Below are positions 33,769 through 43,178 of a DNA stretch of 64,000 nucleotides, piece by piece. Within the stretch, counting starts at the first letter, position 1. Every line of letters starts with the position of its first letter. The translations under genes and the position numbers were made by a program. The DNA is taken from the NCBI RefSeq assembly GCF_036967205.1, contig NZ_CP146022.1:558001-622000 (forward strand), given 5' to 3'. This DNA comes from Streptomyces sp. Q6 (GTDB lineage: Bacteria; Actinomycetota; Actinomycetes; Streptomycetales; Streptomycetaceae). Below the pieces are notes generated by a model that did no database searches, was not told where the DNA came from, and worked only from the letters and a program-made list of their open reading frames with translations.

Positions 33769-34947
33769 TCAGCGGCGTACGCGGGGCATGCCGAGGCCGA
33801 TCCAGGAGATGATCTCGCGCTGGATCTCGTTGTTGCCGCCGCCGAAGGTGAAGATGACGGCCGAGCGGTAGCCGCGTTCCAGTTCGCCGTGGAGGACGGT
33901 GCCGGCGCTGCCCTCCTTCAACGCGCCCGCCGCGGCGACGACTTCCATGAGCCAGGCGTACGCGTCGCGGCGGGCCTCGGAGCCGTAGACCTTCACGGCG
34001 GACGCGTCCTGCGGTGTGAGGGTGCCGTCCTGGAGGGCGTTCACCATCTGCCAGTTGAGGAGTTTCATCGCGTCGAGCTTGGTGTGGGTCTGGGCGAGGC
34101 GCTTCCTGACCCAGCCCAGGTCGATGACGCGGCGGCCGTCGGCGAGCTTGGTCTCCATGGCCCAGCGCTGGACGTCGTGCAGGGCGCGGATGGCCATGGT
34201 GCCGTGCGCGGCGAGGGTGACGCGTTCGTGGTTGAGCTGGTTGGTGATCAGGCGCCAGCCCTTGTTCTCGTCGCCGACGCGGCGGGAGACGGGGACGCGG
34301 ATGTCCTCGTAGTAGCTCGCGGTGGTGTCGTGCGAGGCGAGGGTGTTGATGACGGTGCAGGAGTAGCCGGGGTCCGTCGTCGGGACGAGGAGCATGGTGA
34401 TGCCTTTGTGGGGCGGCGCTTCGGGGTCGGTGCGCACGGCGAGCCAGACCCAGTCGGCGGTGTCGCCGTTCGTGGTCCAGATCTTCTGGCCGTTGACGAC
34501 GTACGTGTCCCCGTCGCGCACCGCGCGGGTCTTCAGCGCGGCGAGGTCGGTGCCCGCGTCGGGTTCGCTGTAGCCGATCGCGAAGTCCAGTTCGCCCGAG
34601 AGGATCCGGGGAAGGAAGTGGTCCTTCTGCTCGTCGGTGCCGAACTGCATGATCGTGGGGCCGACGGTGTTCAGCGCCATCAGCGGCAGCGGGACGCCGG
34701 CCTGCGCGGCCTCGTCGAAGAAGATGAACTGCTCCATGGGCGTCAGGCCACGGCCGCCGTACTCCTTCGGCCAGCCCACTCCGAGCCAGCCGTCCGCGCC
34801 GAGGCGACGCACCGTCTCGCGGTAGAAGCGCTTCTGGGCCGCCGGGTCCTCGTAGCGGGCGTACGCGTTCTCGGGCACGAGGTCGGCGAAGTAGGCGCGC
34901 AGCTCGGTGCGCAACTGCTGCTGCTCAGGCGTGTATTCGAGGTGCAC
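33769..34947 (-). CDS. Acyl-CoA dehydrogenase
   Basis: A 392-residue flavoprotein that introduces an alpha-beta double bond in an acyl-CoA and passes electrons to ETF. Seen are GWPKEYGGRGLTPMEQ, FAIGYSEPDAGTDLAALKTR, NGQKIWTTNGDTADWVW (FAD/substrate region), VINTLASHDTTASYY, and the C-terminal FGGGNNEIQREIISWIGLG. Start is GTG 34947 with AGGAGGGG upstream. Its divergence from short-chain families suggests a larger substrate such as a steroid or branched side chain. Single gene ending at the palindrome. Confidence 0.88.
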   Translation of the reverse strand: MHLEYTPEQQQLRTELRAYFADLVPENAYARYEDPAAQKRFYRETVRRLGADGWLGVGWPKEYGGRGLTPMEQFIFFDEAAQAGVPLPLMALNTVGPTIMQFGTDEQKDHFLPRILSGELDFAIGYSEPDAGTDLAALKTRAVRDGDTYVVNGQKIWTTNGDTADWVWLAVRTDPEAPPHKGITMLLVPTTDPGYSCTVINTLASHDTTASYYEDIRVPVSRRVGDENKGWRLITNQLNHERVTLAAHGTMAIRALHDVQRWAMETKLADGRRVIDLGWVRKRLAQTHTKLDAMKLLNWQMVNALQDGTLTPQDASAVKVYGSEARRDAYAWLMEVVAAAGALKEGSAGTVLHGELERGYRSAVIFTFGGGNNEIQREIISWIGLGMPRVRR

Positions 34948-35094
34948 GGCCCCTCCTGGCGGTCAACTGGGCGGCGTCGGCGCGCTCGTGGGAGCGGCCG
35001 GACGGCGCACACAGTAGAACCCGTTCCAGAAATAGGGAATGGCCGCGGACCTTTCCGACTGACGGCCAGTCAGTTCGGTGGCCGTTTCGGGCGG

Positions 35095-35589
35095 TCAGTC
35101 CAGGGACGCCAGGAACGCGGTGCAGGCGCGGGCGCAGGCGCGGCTCTGCTCGGCGCAGGCCGCCGCGTCCGGGACGCGGTCGCAGGCGTGCGCGCACTCC
35201 AGGGCGACGGCGCGGCACCACTCCACCTGGAGGCGCAGCCCGTACTCGTCCTGGTGCGTCTCCTCCGACAGGAGCCGGCAGGTCGCGTCGCAGACCTCGA
35301 CGCACAGCAGCAGGGCGCGCCGCAGTCCGTGGGAGGAGCCGGGCGGCCGGGGGGCCTCGTCGGGCGCGGGGCGGGTGGGGCCGTGCACCGCGGCGGAGAC
35401 GGCGCTCAGCTCGGCGTTGCTCACGAGCAGCGCGCAGCTGCGGGCGCACTCGGTACAGGACTGGGCGCAGGCGAATCGCTCCTCGAGGAAGCGGACGAGG
35501 GCGTCCTTGGAGGGTTCGGTCATCACGCCGTCGTCCGCGCCTCGGGTGTCCTCGGCGGGGAGGTTCGACTGCTTCGCCAGGGAGGTCAC
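35095..35589 (-). CDS. Four-helix-bundle copper-binding protein (DUF326, Csp-like)
   Basis: A 164-residue Cys-rich protein. CAQSCTECARSCALLV, LCVEVCDATCRLL, WCRAVALECAHACDR and CAEQSRACARACTAFL put pairs of cysteines along four helices, the pattern of cytosolic copper storage proteins and DUF326. I choose GTG 35589, which has AAGGAG eight bases upstream. No export signal is apparent. It likely binds Cu(I) through thiolates; ferredoxin-like annotations of this family are misleading. Divergent from a GNAT gene. Confidence 0.8.
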   Translation of the reverse strand: MTSLAKQSNLPAEDTRGADDGVMTEPSKDALVRFLEERFACAQSCTECARSCALLVSNAELSAVSAAVHGPTRPAPDEAPRPPGSSHGLRRALLLCVEVCDATCRLLSEETHQDEYGLRLQVEWCRAVALECAHACDRVPDAAACAEQSRACARACTAFLASLD

Positions 35590-35752
35590 CGGCCCGGCTC
35601 CTTTCCAGGATTGGTGGGACGCGGAGCCGAGTAGCCGTTTCGTGTCGCACCAAACCGGCGATCCCCGAGGATCGATCAATTCCTTTGCGGGGGACGCCCT
35701 GGAGGGTTACGTTCACGGCGCCCCGCACCACCCCTGCCGCCCTGGAGTGCCC

Positions 35753-36664
35753 TTGTCGAACGCACCCGCGTCCGCCGCCCCGTCCGCCCCGCGCCTCACG
35801 CCGCTCACCGATCTGCACGCCCCGGCCGGAACGCGGCGGCTCGTCTGGCTCGCCCAGGACGCGCACGACACCCCCGTCGGCTCGGCGTTCCTGCGCCTCT
35901 TCGACCGGGACGGGCAGCGGCACCTGGCCGAGGTCGACCTGCGGGTGCATCCGGCGCAGCGCCGCTCGGGCGTCGGCTCCCGGCTCCTGGAGGCAGCGGT
36001 CGAGGTCGCCCGCGAGGACGGCCGCCGGTCGGTGCTCGCATCGGCGGACGGCGGCTCGCCCGGTGAACTCTTCCTGGCCGCACGGAAGTTCCGCCGGGTG
36101 CTGCGGATGACGTACGCGCGGCTGCCGCTCGCCGACGCGGACACCGAGGCCCTCACCGCTTCGGCCGGACGGCCGCGGCCGGGGTACCGGCTGACCGAGT
36201 GGACCGGCACGGTGCCCGACGAACTGGCCGAGTCCTTCACGGCGTCGCGTCGCGCGATGGACGACATGCCGATGGACGACGCGGACTACGGGCAGGTCGC
36301 GTGGGACGTGGAGCGGGTACGGGCCGTCGCCGAGGCGGTGGCGAACCGCGGCGACCTGCTGCACACGGTCGCGGCGATCGACGAGAGCGACGGCTCGGTC
36401 GCCGGCTTCACGGAGCTGGTCGTGCCGGGCGGCGGTACGGGCGACGGACAGCACTACGGCACGGGCGTGCTGCCGGAGCACCGCGGCCACGGCCTGGCCC
36501 ACTGGATGAAGGCGCACCAGATCCTGCTCGTCCGCGAGCGGCATCCCGCCCTGACCGGCCTCATGGCGGACACCGCCGACAGCAACGTCCCGATGCGCAC
36601 GGTCAACGACGCGCTGGGCTACGTACCGACGCACCAGTCGTGCGAGTACCAGCTGGACCTGTAG
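35753..36664 (+). CDS. GNAT-family N-acetyltransferase, tandem domains
   Basis: A 303-residue protein with two GNAT halves. The first has EVDLRVHPAQRRSGVGSRLL as the acetyl-CoA loop. The second has HYGTGVLPEHRGHGLAHWMK and ends with NVPMRTVNDALGYVPTHQSC. The start is probably TTG 35753, with CTGGAG just upstream; GTG 35747 is possible. Two-domain GNATs of this layout include mycothiol synthase MshD, but residues specific to MshD are not evident. Substrate unknown. Confidence 0.8.
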   Translation: MSNAPASAAPSAPRLTPLTDLHAPAGTRRLVWLAQDAHDTPVGSAFLRLFDRDGQRHLAEVDLRVHPAQRRSGVGSRLLEAAVEVAREDGRRSVLASADGGSPGELFLAARKFRRVLRMTYARLPLADADTEALTASAGRPRPGYRLTEWTGTVPDELAESFTASRRAMDDMPMDDADYGQVAWDVERVRAVAEAVANRGDLLHTVAAIDESDGSVAGFTELVVPGGGTGDGQHYGTGVLPEHRGHGLAHWMKAHQILLVRERHPALTGLMADTADSNVPMRTVNDALGYVPTHQSCEYQLDL

Positions 36665-36737
36665 CCGACCCGGGCAGGGGCGGGCGGCGGGCGGGTACCG
36701 GCGCCGGACGGAAAGGCTCAGGAAGGAGCACGCCGTC

Positions 36738-37085
36738 ATGGCCGACTCGTCCGCCCTGTCCCCGATCGAACTCGAGGTGCTGTGGGCCGACTTTCACAGC
36801 ACCGTCAACATGACGGCGCAGGAGCCGGCCGCGTGGCTGCGTACGAGAGCGGCGGGCGCGGTCGGCACGTCGCCGCCGGAGAACGCGGGCGGCGCGGCGG
36901 GCCGCCATGTCCTCGCGGTCCTGCGCAGGCGCCGCACCGAACTGACCGCCGACGACGTACGTCTGATGCGCGAGGTCGTCGACCGGGTCGCGGTGCTGAC
37001 CGAGGGGTCGCGCGAGCCCGAGCCGCGGGCCACCGTCACCCGGCACCGGCTGATGTCCCTGGGCCACGACCAGCTCAGGCCCTGA
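36738..37085 (+). CDS. DUF3140-family protein
   Basis: A 115-residue basic, soluble protein beginning SALSPIELEVLWADFHSTVN, with WLRTRAAG and VTRHRLMSLGHD. It fits the DUF3140 family, which has no known function. GGAAGGAG is upstream of ATG 36738. Its 3' end overlaps the stop of the convergent enolase-superfamily gene by 11 bp. Confidence 0.7.
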   Translation: MADSSALSPIELEVLWADFHSTVNMTAQEPAAWLRTRAAGAVGTSPPENAGGAAGRHVLAVLRRRRTELTADDVRLMREVVDRVAVLTEGSREPEPRATVTRHRLMSLGHDQLRP

Positions 37086-38259
37086 AGGTCGGCCGCTGTG
37101 CCACCCGGTACTCCTCCATCTCCTCGCCGCGCAGGACCAGCCCGTGGCCGGGGCCGTTGCGGCCGGGGCGGAGCGTTCCGCCCGTCGGGTCGAGGACTCC
37201 GCCGAAGAGCATCGACTCGACGCGGACGTGGTCGTGGAACCACTCCAGGTGCCGCAGGTTCGGTACGCACGCGGCGACGTCCGCGTGGGCGTGCGGGGCG
37301 TGGTGGGACGAGATCTCCAGGCCGTGGGCCTGGGCCAGGGCCGCCACGCGCAGGAACTCCGTGATGCCGCCGCAGCGGGTGGCGTCCGCCTGGAGGCAGT
37401 CGACGGCGCCCGCGGCGATCATCCGGGCGAAGGAAGGCAGGTCGTAGCCGTACGCCCCCGCCGTCACGTCGCACAGCAGGGCGTCGCGGACCAGGCGCAG
37501 GCCCGTGAGGTCGTCGCAGGAGACGGGCTCCTCGAACCAGCCGACGCCGACGGCGGCGAGGGCCTCGCCGATCCGGACGGCCTGCTTGCGGTTGTAGCCG
37601 CCGTTGGCGTCGACGTACAACTCGGCGCGCGGGCCGATGACTTGACGGGCGTGCCGGACGCGCTGGAGGTCACGTGTCGCGGCCCGGCCCCAGGCCTCTC
37701 CGATCTTGATCTTCACGCGCGGGATGTGCTGCCCGTGCACCCAGCCGCTGAGCTGGGCGGCCAGGTGCGTGTCGTGGTACGTGGTGAAACCGCCGCTGCC
37801 GTAGACGGGGACGCGGTCGCGGTTCGCGCCGAGGAGGCGGACCAGGGGCAGGTCCAGGAGGCGGGCCTTGAGGTCCCACAGGGCGATGTCGACGGCGGAG
37901 ATCGCGCAGGAGACGATCCCCGGGCGGCCCGCGTCGCGGACGGCCCGGCACATGCGGGCGTGGGTGGCGGGGATGTCGAGGACGTCGAACCCCTCGACGA
38001 GCGGCGCGAGTTGGTGGCGTACGACGTCGGCGGCGGCCGGTGGCGCGTAGGTCCAGCCGGTGCCGGTGAGACCGCCGGACCGGACCTCGGCGACGACGGT
38101 CGTGGTGGTGTCCCAGGAGAGGGTGCCGTCGGCCTCGGGGGCGTCGGTGGGCACGGTGTAGGCGCTCACGTCGACGCGTTCGACGGGCAGGCAGGGTCGC
38201 TCGGGCGAGGCGGGCAGCGCGGGTGTGGAGGACGGGGGCGGCGCGGAGTCCGTGGCCAT
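37075..38259 (-). CDS. Enolase-superfamily enzyme (mandelate racemase/muconate lactonizing type)
   Basis: A 394-residue TIM-barrel enzyme. The acid/base and metal set is visible: K-I-K in RVKIKIGEAWG, D in YVDANGGYN, E in WFEEPVSCDD, D in DATRCGGITE, and SSHHAPHAHADV with the general-base His. The KxK plus His-Asp arrangement is that of mandelate racemase-type dehydratases or epimerases for acid sugars. It lies 11 nt after the LLM oxidoreductase, so they form an operon. The exact substrate, possibly an aldonate or uronate, is unknown. Confidence 0.85.
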   Translation of the reverse strand: MATDSAPPPSSTPALPASPERPCLPVERVDVSAYTVPTDAPEADGTLSWDTTTTVVAEVRSGGLTGTGWTYAPPAAADVVRHQLAPLVEGFDVLDIPATHARMCRAVRDAGRPGIVSCAISAVDIALWDLKARLLDLPLVRLLGANRDRVPVYGSGGFTTYHDTHLAAQLSGWVHGQHIPRVKIKIGEAWGRAATRDLQRVRHARQVIGPRAELYVDANGGYNRKQAVRIGEALAAVGVGWFEEPVSCDDLTGLRLVRDALLCDVTAGAYGYDLPSFARMIAAGAVDCLQADATRCGGITEFLRVAALAQAHGLEISSHHAPHAHADVAACVPNLRHLEWFHDHVRVESMLFGGVLDPTGGTLRPGRNGPGHGLVLRGEEMEEYRVAQRPTFRA

Positions 38260-38270
38260 CTCGCGTCATC

Positions 38271-39239
38271 TCACCGGGTGCTGCCGTCCTTGAGCTGCGG
38301 GAGCACCTTCGTACGGTAGAAGTCGAAGAACTCCCGCTGGTCCGGGCCGATCTGGCCGACGTAGGCGCGGTCGAAGCCGGCGTCGGTGAAGGCGCTGAGC
38401 GCGGCGACGTGGTCGTCCGGGTCGGGCCCGCACGGCACCTGGTCGGCCACCATCTTCTCGGTGACGAGCGTCGAGGCCTGCTCGAAGTGGCGCGGGGTGG
38501 GGAGCACCTGACCGAGTTCGCCGGGCAGCAGCTGGTTCGCCCACAGCTCGTGCACGCGGCGCACGGCCGTGTCGCGGTCGCCGCCGTAGCAGACCTTGAC
38601 CCCGCCGCTGACGAGCTTCGCACCGCCGCCGCCCTTGCGGAACTGGGTGACGAGTTCCTCGTCGGGGCCCATGGTGAGGTAGCCGTCGCCGACACGGGCC
38701 GCGAGCGCGGTGGCCTGCGGACCGAAGCCGGAGATGTCGATCGGCACGGGCTCGTCGGGGAGGGTGTAGAGGCGCGCGTTCTCCACGGTGAAGTGCTCTC
38801 CGTGGTGCGTGACCTCCTTGCCCTCCAGGAGACGCCGGATGACGGTGACGGACTCCTCGAGCATCTCCATGCGGACGTGGGCGGCCGGCCAGTGGTCGCC
38901 CAGGATGTGCTCGTTGAGCGCTTCGCCGGTGCCGACGCCGAACCGGAAGCGGCCGTTCAGAAGGACCGCGCTGGTGGCGACGGCCTGGGCGAGGACGGCG
39001 GGGTGGATGCGGACGGTCGGGCAGGTCACGGCCGTCTCGACGGGCAGGGACACCGCTTCGGCGAGGGCGCCGATCACCGACCAGACGAAGGGGCTCTGGC
39101 CCTGGGCGTCGTTCCACGGGTGGTAGTGGTCGGAGATCCACAGGCAGTCGAAGCCCGCCTGCTCCGCCATCCGGGCCTGCTCGACGAGGTCGTGCGGTCC
39201 GAACTCCTCCGACGCCAGGAAGTAGCCGTACTCGGCCAT
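38271..39239 (-). CDS. LLM-class F420-dependent oxidoreductase (TIGR03557-like, Fgd-related)
   Basis: A 322-residue TIM-barrel flavin/F420 enzyme. AEYGYFLASEEFGPHDLVEQ opens the protein and WISDHYHPWNDAQGQSPFVW follows. GRFRFGVGTGEALNEHILGDHWP matches the glucose-6-phosphate dehydrogenase-like F420 subgroup TIGR03557. DGYLTMGPDEELV and YVGQIGPDQREFFDFY come later. Start ATG 39239 has GGAGGGAA upstream; the 58-residue upstream extension is rejected. Operon with the enolase-superfamily gene, which may supply or consume its sugar acid substrate. Confidence 0.85.
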   Translation of the reverse strand: MAEYGYFLASEEFGPHDLVEQARMAEQAGFDCLWISDHYHPWNDAQGQSPFVWSVIGALAEAVSLPVETAVTCPTVRIHPAVLAQAVATSAVLLNGRFRFGVGTGEALNEHILGDHWPAAHVRMEMLEESVTVIRRLLEGKEVTHHGEHFTVENARLYTLPDEPVPIDISGFGPQATALAARVGDGYLTMGPDEELVTQFRKGGGGAKLVSGGVKVCYGGDRDTAVRRVHELWANQLLPGELGQVLPTPRHFEQASTLVTEKMVADQVPCGPDPDDHVAALSAFTDAGFDRAYVGQIGPDQREFFDFYRTKVLPQLKDGSTR

Positions 39240-39444
39240 GGTTCCCTCCAAGGGGTGTGGGCGGGCCCGGGCGGGCCGGGTACCCGCGTGCTGTCCCGGA
39301 AACCCCGTTCCGACGACAGCGGGGCACCGGCCCCCGGCGGTCGGCGCAGGAATCGCGTCACGCTGTCGAAGGGGCCACCGAAAGCCCTGCGAAACGCGCT
39401 TCGAAGGTTTCACGCGCGGGTTTACCGGTACCTGGGCCGGTTAC

Positions 39445-39615
39445 TCACCATCGATACCGGCGCGACCGCGAACCACTCGCGGTCGTGCCGCGCATCAGGA
39501 ACCCGAGCAGCCACACGACCAGCACCGCGAGCGCCACCCGCCCCAGCGGTTTCACCACGGAAGCGGTACCGAAAAGAATCAGTGCGAGCAAAAGAACCGA
39601 CACGACGGCGAGCAC
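39445..39615 (-). CDS. Small hydrophobic membrane protein
   Basis: A 56-residue protein with two membrane spans (LAVVSVLLLALILFGTASVV and LGRVALAVLVVWLLGFLM) and a basic tail RSRRYRW. Start is GTG 39615 with GGGAGGAAA seven bases upstream. Proteins of this size and ending are widespread in Streptomyces as 'hydrophobic protein', often linked to osmotic or envelope stress; function unknown. Divergent from the CDF transporter, 84 bp apart. The stretch 39240-39444 between it and the LLM gene holds no further gene. Confidence 0.75.
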   Translation of the reverse strand: MLAVVSVLLLALILFGTASVVKPLGRVALAVLVVWLLGFLMRGTTASGSRSRRYRW

Positions 39616-39699
39616 GGGAATTTCCTCCCTGAAAAGCACCGCGCACGTCCCAGACCCGAAGAGTTTCCCCCGATTTCCCGCACACAAAGAGAGTCGAAT

Positions 39700-40650
39700 G
39701 TGAGCCCGAAGAAGAAGAACGGAACGGCGGAGGATCACAAGACGCGACTGACCGTTCTGGTCGCCCTCGCCGCGAATCTGGTCATCGCCGTGGCGAAGGC
39801 CGTCGGCGGTCTGATCGCCGGGTCCCCCGCCCTGCTCTCGGAGGCGGCCCACTCGGTCGCCGACAGTCTCAACGAGGTGTTCCTGCTGGCGGCGTTGCGC
39901 CGCAGCCGGCGCCCGGCCGACCGCAAGCATCCGTTCGGCTACGGCAAAGAGCGGTTCTTCTGGTCGCTGCTCGCCGCGGTCGGCATTTTCGTGATGGGCG
40001 GCTGCTTCTCGTTCTTCCAGGCGTTCGAGGCGCTGACGTCGGGCGGCGGCGAGGAGTCACGCACGGGGTACCTGGTCGGCCTCGCGGTGCTCGGGGTGGC
40101 GCTCCTCGCCGAGGGCAGTTCACTGGCGCGGGCCGTGCACCAGGTCCGGGCGCAGCCGGGCGACGGCATCGGCTCGGACCCGGCGCTGCGCACCGTCCTC
40201 GCGGAGGACGGCACGGCGGTGATCGGCGTGCTGGTCGCCGCGGGCGGCATGGTGCTGCACATGGTGACGGGCCGGATCGAGTGGGAGGCGGCGGCGTCCT
40301 TCACCATCGGTGTGCTCCTGGTGTTCATCGCCTACCACCTCGGCAAGGACGCCCGCGCCCAGCTGATCGGCGAGGCCGTCTCCCCCGAACTGCACCGCGG
40401 GATCCGTGAACTCCTCGACTCCCAGCCGGAGATCGACTGCGTGGCGGCGCTGCACACGATGCGGCTCGGCATGGACTCGACGCTCGTCGCCGCCCGTATC
40501 GACCTGGCGCCGGGCATCGACAGCGAGCGTCTGGAGCTGGTGAGCGACCGCATCAAACGGGCCGTCCAGGACACCTGGCCCGAGGCGGACCAGGTGTTCC
40601 TGGACGTGGTGGAGGCGCCGGACCTCGTACGGGGCGAGGTGTCGGGCTAG
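39700..40650 (+). CDS. Cation diffusion facilitator (CDF) transporter
   Basis: A 316-residue membrane protein that exports divalent metals such as Zn2+, Fe2+ or Mn2+ in exchange for protons. TM2 carries SEAAHSVADSLNEVF with the metal-site S/H/D positions, then KHPFGYGKERFFWSLLAA. The C-terminal cytoplasmic domain has LAPGIDSERLELVSDRIKRA. GTG start follows AAAGAGAG. Its TAG stop shares the same CTAG tetranucleotide as the TAG stop of the convergent ThDP enzyme. Confidence 0.88.
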   Translation: MSPKKKNGTAEDHKTRLTVLVALAANLVIAVAKAVGGLIAGSPALLSEAAHSVADSLNEVFLLAALRRSRRPADRKHPFGYGKERFFWSLLAAVGIFVMGGCFSFFQAFEALTSGGGEESRTGYLVGLAVLGVALLAEGSSLARAVHQVRAQPGDGIGSDPALRTVLAEDGTAVIGVLVAAGGMVLHMVTGRIEWEAAASFTIGVLLVFIAYHLGKDARAQLIGEAVSPELHRGIRELLDSQPEIDCVAALHTMRLGMDSTLVAARIDLAPGIDSERLELVSDRIKRAVQDTWPEADQVFLDVVEAPDLVRGEVSG

Positions 40651-42473
40651 CTCTTCCGGGAGCCGCCGTCCCGCCTGTCCTTGGCCGTCTTGCTGCCGGG
40701 GAAGAACTCCTGCATCTTCGCCTTGAACCCCTGCTTGACCATGTCGGTGCTCTGCGGGTCGCCCTTGAGGATCGCCTCGGCCGTGGACTCCATCTGGTCC
40801 CACGTGGCGTGCGGCGGGATCGGCGGGACGGACGGGTCCGTCACGAAGTCGACGACGGCGGGCCCGTCGGCGGCGAGCGCGGCGCGCCAGGCGTCGGCGA
40901 CGTCGCCGGGCTTCTCGACGCGGATACCGGTGAGGCCCAACTGCCGGGCGAACGCGGCGTAGTCGACGTCCGGGAGCTCCTGCGACGGCAGGAAGGACGG
41001 CGAGCCGCCCATGGCCCGCAGCTCCCAGGTGACCTGGTTCAGGTCGCGGTTGTTGAGGATGCCGACGACGAGCCGCGGATCGCTCCAGCGGTGCTGGTAC
41101 TTGGCGGCGGTGATCAGTTCGGCGAGGCCGTTCATCTGCATCGCGCCGTCGCCGACGAGCGCGACGACGGGCCGGTCCGGGTGCGCGTACTTGGCGCCGA
41201 TCGCGTACGGGACACCGCAGCCCATCGTGGCGAGCGTCCCGGACAGCGAGCCGCGCATGGTGCCGCGCATGCTGATGTGCCGGGCGTACCAGTTGGCGGC
41301 GGACCCGGAGTCGGAGGTGAGGATCACGTCGTCGGGCAGCTGCGGATCGAGGGCGCGGACCACGAGCTCGGGGTTGACGGGGTCGGCGCTCAGTTCGGCG
41401 CGCCGGTCCATGACGCGGTGCCAGCGGGCGACGCTCGCGCGGATCTCTTCGTGCCAGTCGCGGCCTTCGTTGCGGCGCAGCAGCGGCAGGAGCCTGCGCA
41501 GGGTGGCGCGGGCGTCGCCGACGAGGTTCACCTCGTACGGGTAGCGCATGCCGATCATGTGCGGGTCGATGTCGATCTGGACGGCGCGCGCCTTGCCGTA
41601 CTCGGGCAGGAACTGCGAGTACGGGAAGCTCGATCCGACGGTCAGCAGGGTGTCGCAGTCCCGCATCAGCTCGTAGGAGGGCCGGGTGCCGAGCAGGCCG
41701 ATCGCGCCGGTCACGTAAGGGAGTTCGTCGGAGAGGACGTCCTTGCCGAGCAGCGCCTTGGCGACGCCCGCGCCGAGCAGTTCGGCGACCTCGCACACCT
41801 CGGCCCTGGCCCCGGCGGCGCCCTGTCCGACGAGTACGGCCACCTTGTCACCGGCGTTGAGGACGTCGGCGGCCCGCTCCAGCGCCTCCTGCGACGGTTC
41901 GGCCGTCCACGCGCTGCGGTCGAGGCTGGAGGGCACCATCTTGAAGGCGTGCGGGGGCGGGGTGTGATCGAGTTCCTGTACGTCGCCGGGGACGATGACG
42001 GCGGTGGGGGCGCGGCGGGCGTAGGCGGTGCGCACGGCGCGGTCGAGGACGTTGGGCAGTTGTTCGGGGACGGTCACGGTCTCCACGAAGTCGGAGGCGA
42101 CGTCCTTGAAGAGGGTGTGCAGGTCGACCTCCTGCTGGTACGAGCCGCCCATGGCGCTGCGCGCGGTCTGCCCGATGATCGCGAGCACCGGGACATGGTC
42201 CAGCTTGGCGTCGTAGAGGCCGTTGAGGAGGTGGATCGCGCCGGGTCCCGAGGTCGCGACACAGACGCCGAGGCGGCCGCTGAACTTGGCGTAGCCGACC
42301 GCTTCGAAGGCGGCCATCTCCTCGTGCCGCGCCTGGACGAACTCGGGGCGGTTGTCGGCCCTGCCCCAGGCGGCGAGCAGGCCGTTAATGCCGTCGCCCG
42401 GATAGCCGAAGACCTGTTCCACTCCCCAGGAGCGCAGCCGGCTCAGGATGTGATCGGCGACCTTGGTGCTCAT
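40647..42473 (-). CDS. Thiamine-diphosphate enzyme, pyruvate oxidase/acetolactate synthase-like
   Basis: A 608-residue three-domain ThDP enzyme. The N-terminal domain has ARHEEMAAFEAVGYAKF with catalytic Glu, then VATSGPGAIHLLNGLYDAK. The ThDP motif is LVGDGAMQMNGLAELI, ending in LNNRDLNQVTWE. Architecture and the opening (VADHILSRLRSWGVEQVFGY) match actinobacterial PoxB-like 'thiamine pyrophosphate-requiring' proteins. The reaction is probably decarboxylation of pyruvate or another 2-oxo acid. Start ATG 42473 has GAAAGG upstream; the 51-residue upstream extension is rejected. Divergent from the VOC gene. Confidence 0.85.
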   Translation of the reverse strand: MSTKVADHILSRLRSWGVEQVFGYPGDGINGLLAAWGRADNRPEFVQARHEEMAAFEAVGYAKFSGRLGVCVATSGPGAIHLLNGLYDAKLDHVPVLAIIGQTARSAMGGSYQQEVDLHTLFKDVASDFVETVTVPEQLPNVLDRAVRTAYARRAPTAVIVPGDVQELDHTPPPHAFKMVPSSLDRSAWTAEPSQEALERAADVLNAGDKVAVLVGQGAAGARAEVCEVAELLGAGVAKALLGKDVLSDELPYVTGAIGLLGTRPSYELMRDCDTLLTVGSSFPYSQFLPEYGKARAVQIDIDPHMIGMRYPYEVNLVGDARATLRRLLPLLRRNEGRDWHEEIRASVARWHRVMDRRAELSADPVNPELVVRALDPQLPDDVILTSDSGSAANWYARHISMRGTMRGSLSGTLATMGCGVPYAIGAKYAHPDRPVVALVGDGAMQMNGLAELITAAKYQHRWSDPRLVVGILNNRDLNQVTWELRAMGGSPSFLPSQELPDVDYAAFARQLGLTGIRVEKPGDVADAWRAALAADGPAVVDFVTDPSVPPIPPHATWDQMESTAEAILKGDPQSTDMVKQGFKAKMQEFFPGSKTAKDRRDGGSRKS

Positions 42474-42624
42474 GCCGGGACCTTTCGTCGCGTCGGATGC
42501 GTCGGGTTCGTGCGGGGCGGGTGACCAGTCAGGAGCCCGGGAAACCGGGTTGGCGGCCCCCGCCCGGGGTACTCGGCGGACGCGGCGGAGGCCGTGGAAC
42601 GACGGCGGGGAAACAGGAGGGGCC

Positions 42625-43026
42625 ATGGGCCTGGTGCAGGCGGGAGTGCTGGTGCTGGACTGCGCGGAGCCGGAGGAACTGGCCGAGTTCTACCGCGCGC
42701 TGCTCGACGGGGAGATCTCGTCGAGCCCCGGCAGCAACCGCATCGACGTCATCGGTGAGCACGGCACCCGGATGGCGTTCCGCCGCGACCTGAACGCCGC
42801 TCCGGCCAGTTGGCCGCGCCCCGACGACTCCCAGCAGGCCCATCTGGACTTCCTGGTGGCGAAGGACGATCTGGACGAGGTGGAGCGTCAGGTCATCGGC
42901 CTGGGCGCGCGCCCGCTGGAGACGCGCGGCGCCCGCGGTCCGAACGAGACGCGCCTGTACTCGGATCCGGCCGGGCACCCGTTCGCGGTGCACTGCGCGA
43001 AGCAGCAGGCGCCGAAGGTCAACTGA
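42625..43026 (+). CDS. VOC-superfamily (glyoxalase-like) protein
   Basis: A 133-residue single-domain VOC protein. VLVLDCAEPEELAEFYRALL gives the first beta-alpha-beta unit, AHLDFLVAKDDLDEVERQVI the second, and RLYSDPAGHPFAVHC the C-terminal motif. ATG 42625 is preceded by AGGAGG. Metal ligands are incomplete by eye, so it could bind a small molecule rather than catalyse. Confidence 0.82.
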   Translation: MGLVQAGVLVLDCAEPEELAEFYRALLDGEISSSPGSNRIDVIGEHGTRMAFRRDLNAAPASWPRPDDSQQAHLDFLVAKDDLDEVERQVIGLGARPLETRGARGPNETRLYSDPAGHPFAVHCAKQQAPKVN

Positions 43027-43178
43027 CCGGGAACGGCCGCCGATCGCCGCCGATCGCCCAGGAGTACGGAACACGACGCGAGAACACCGAGATCGAATCG
43101 ACGTACGTGAGAAAAAGTCGTCTACAAAACTGTCTAGCGGCCGAATCTGATCAGAATCGGCCGAAGCGAGGTCCGATC

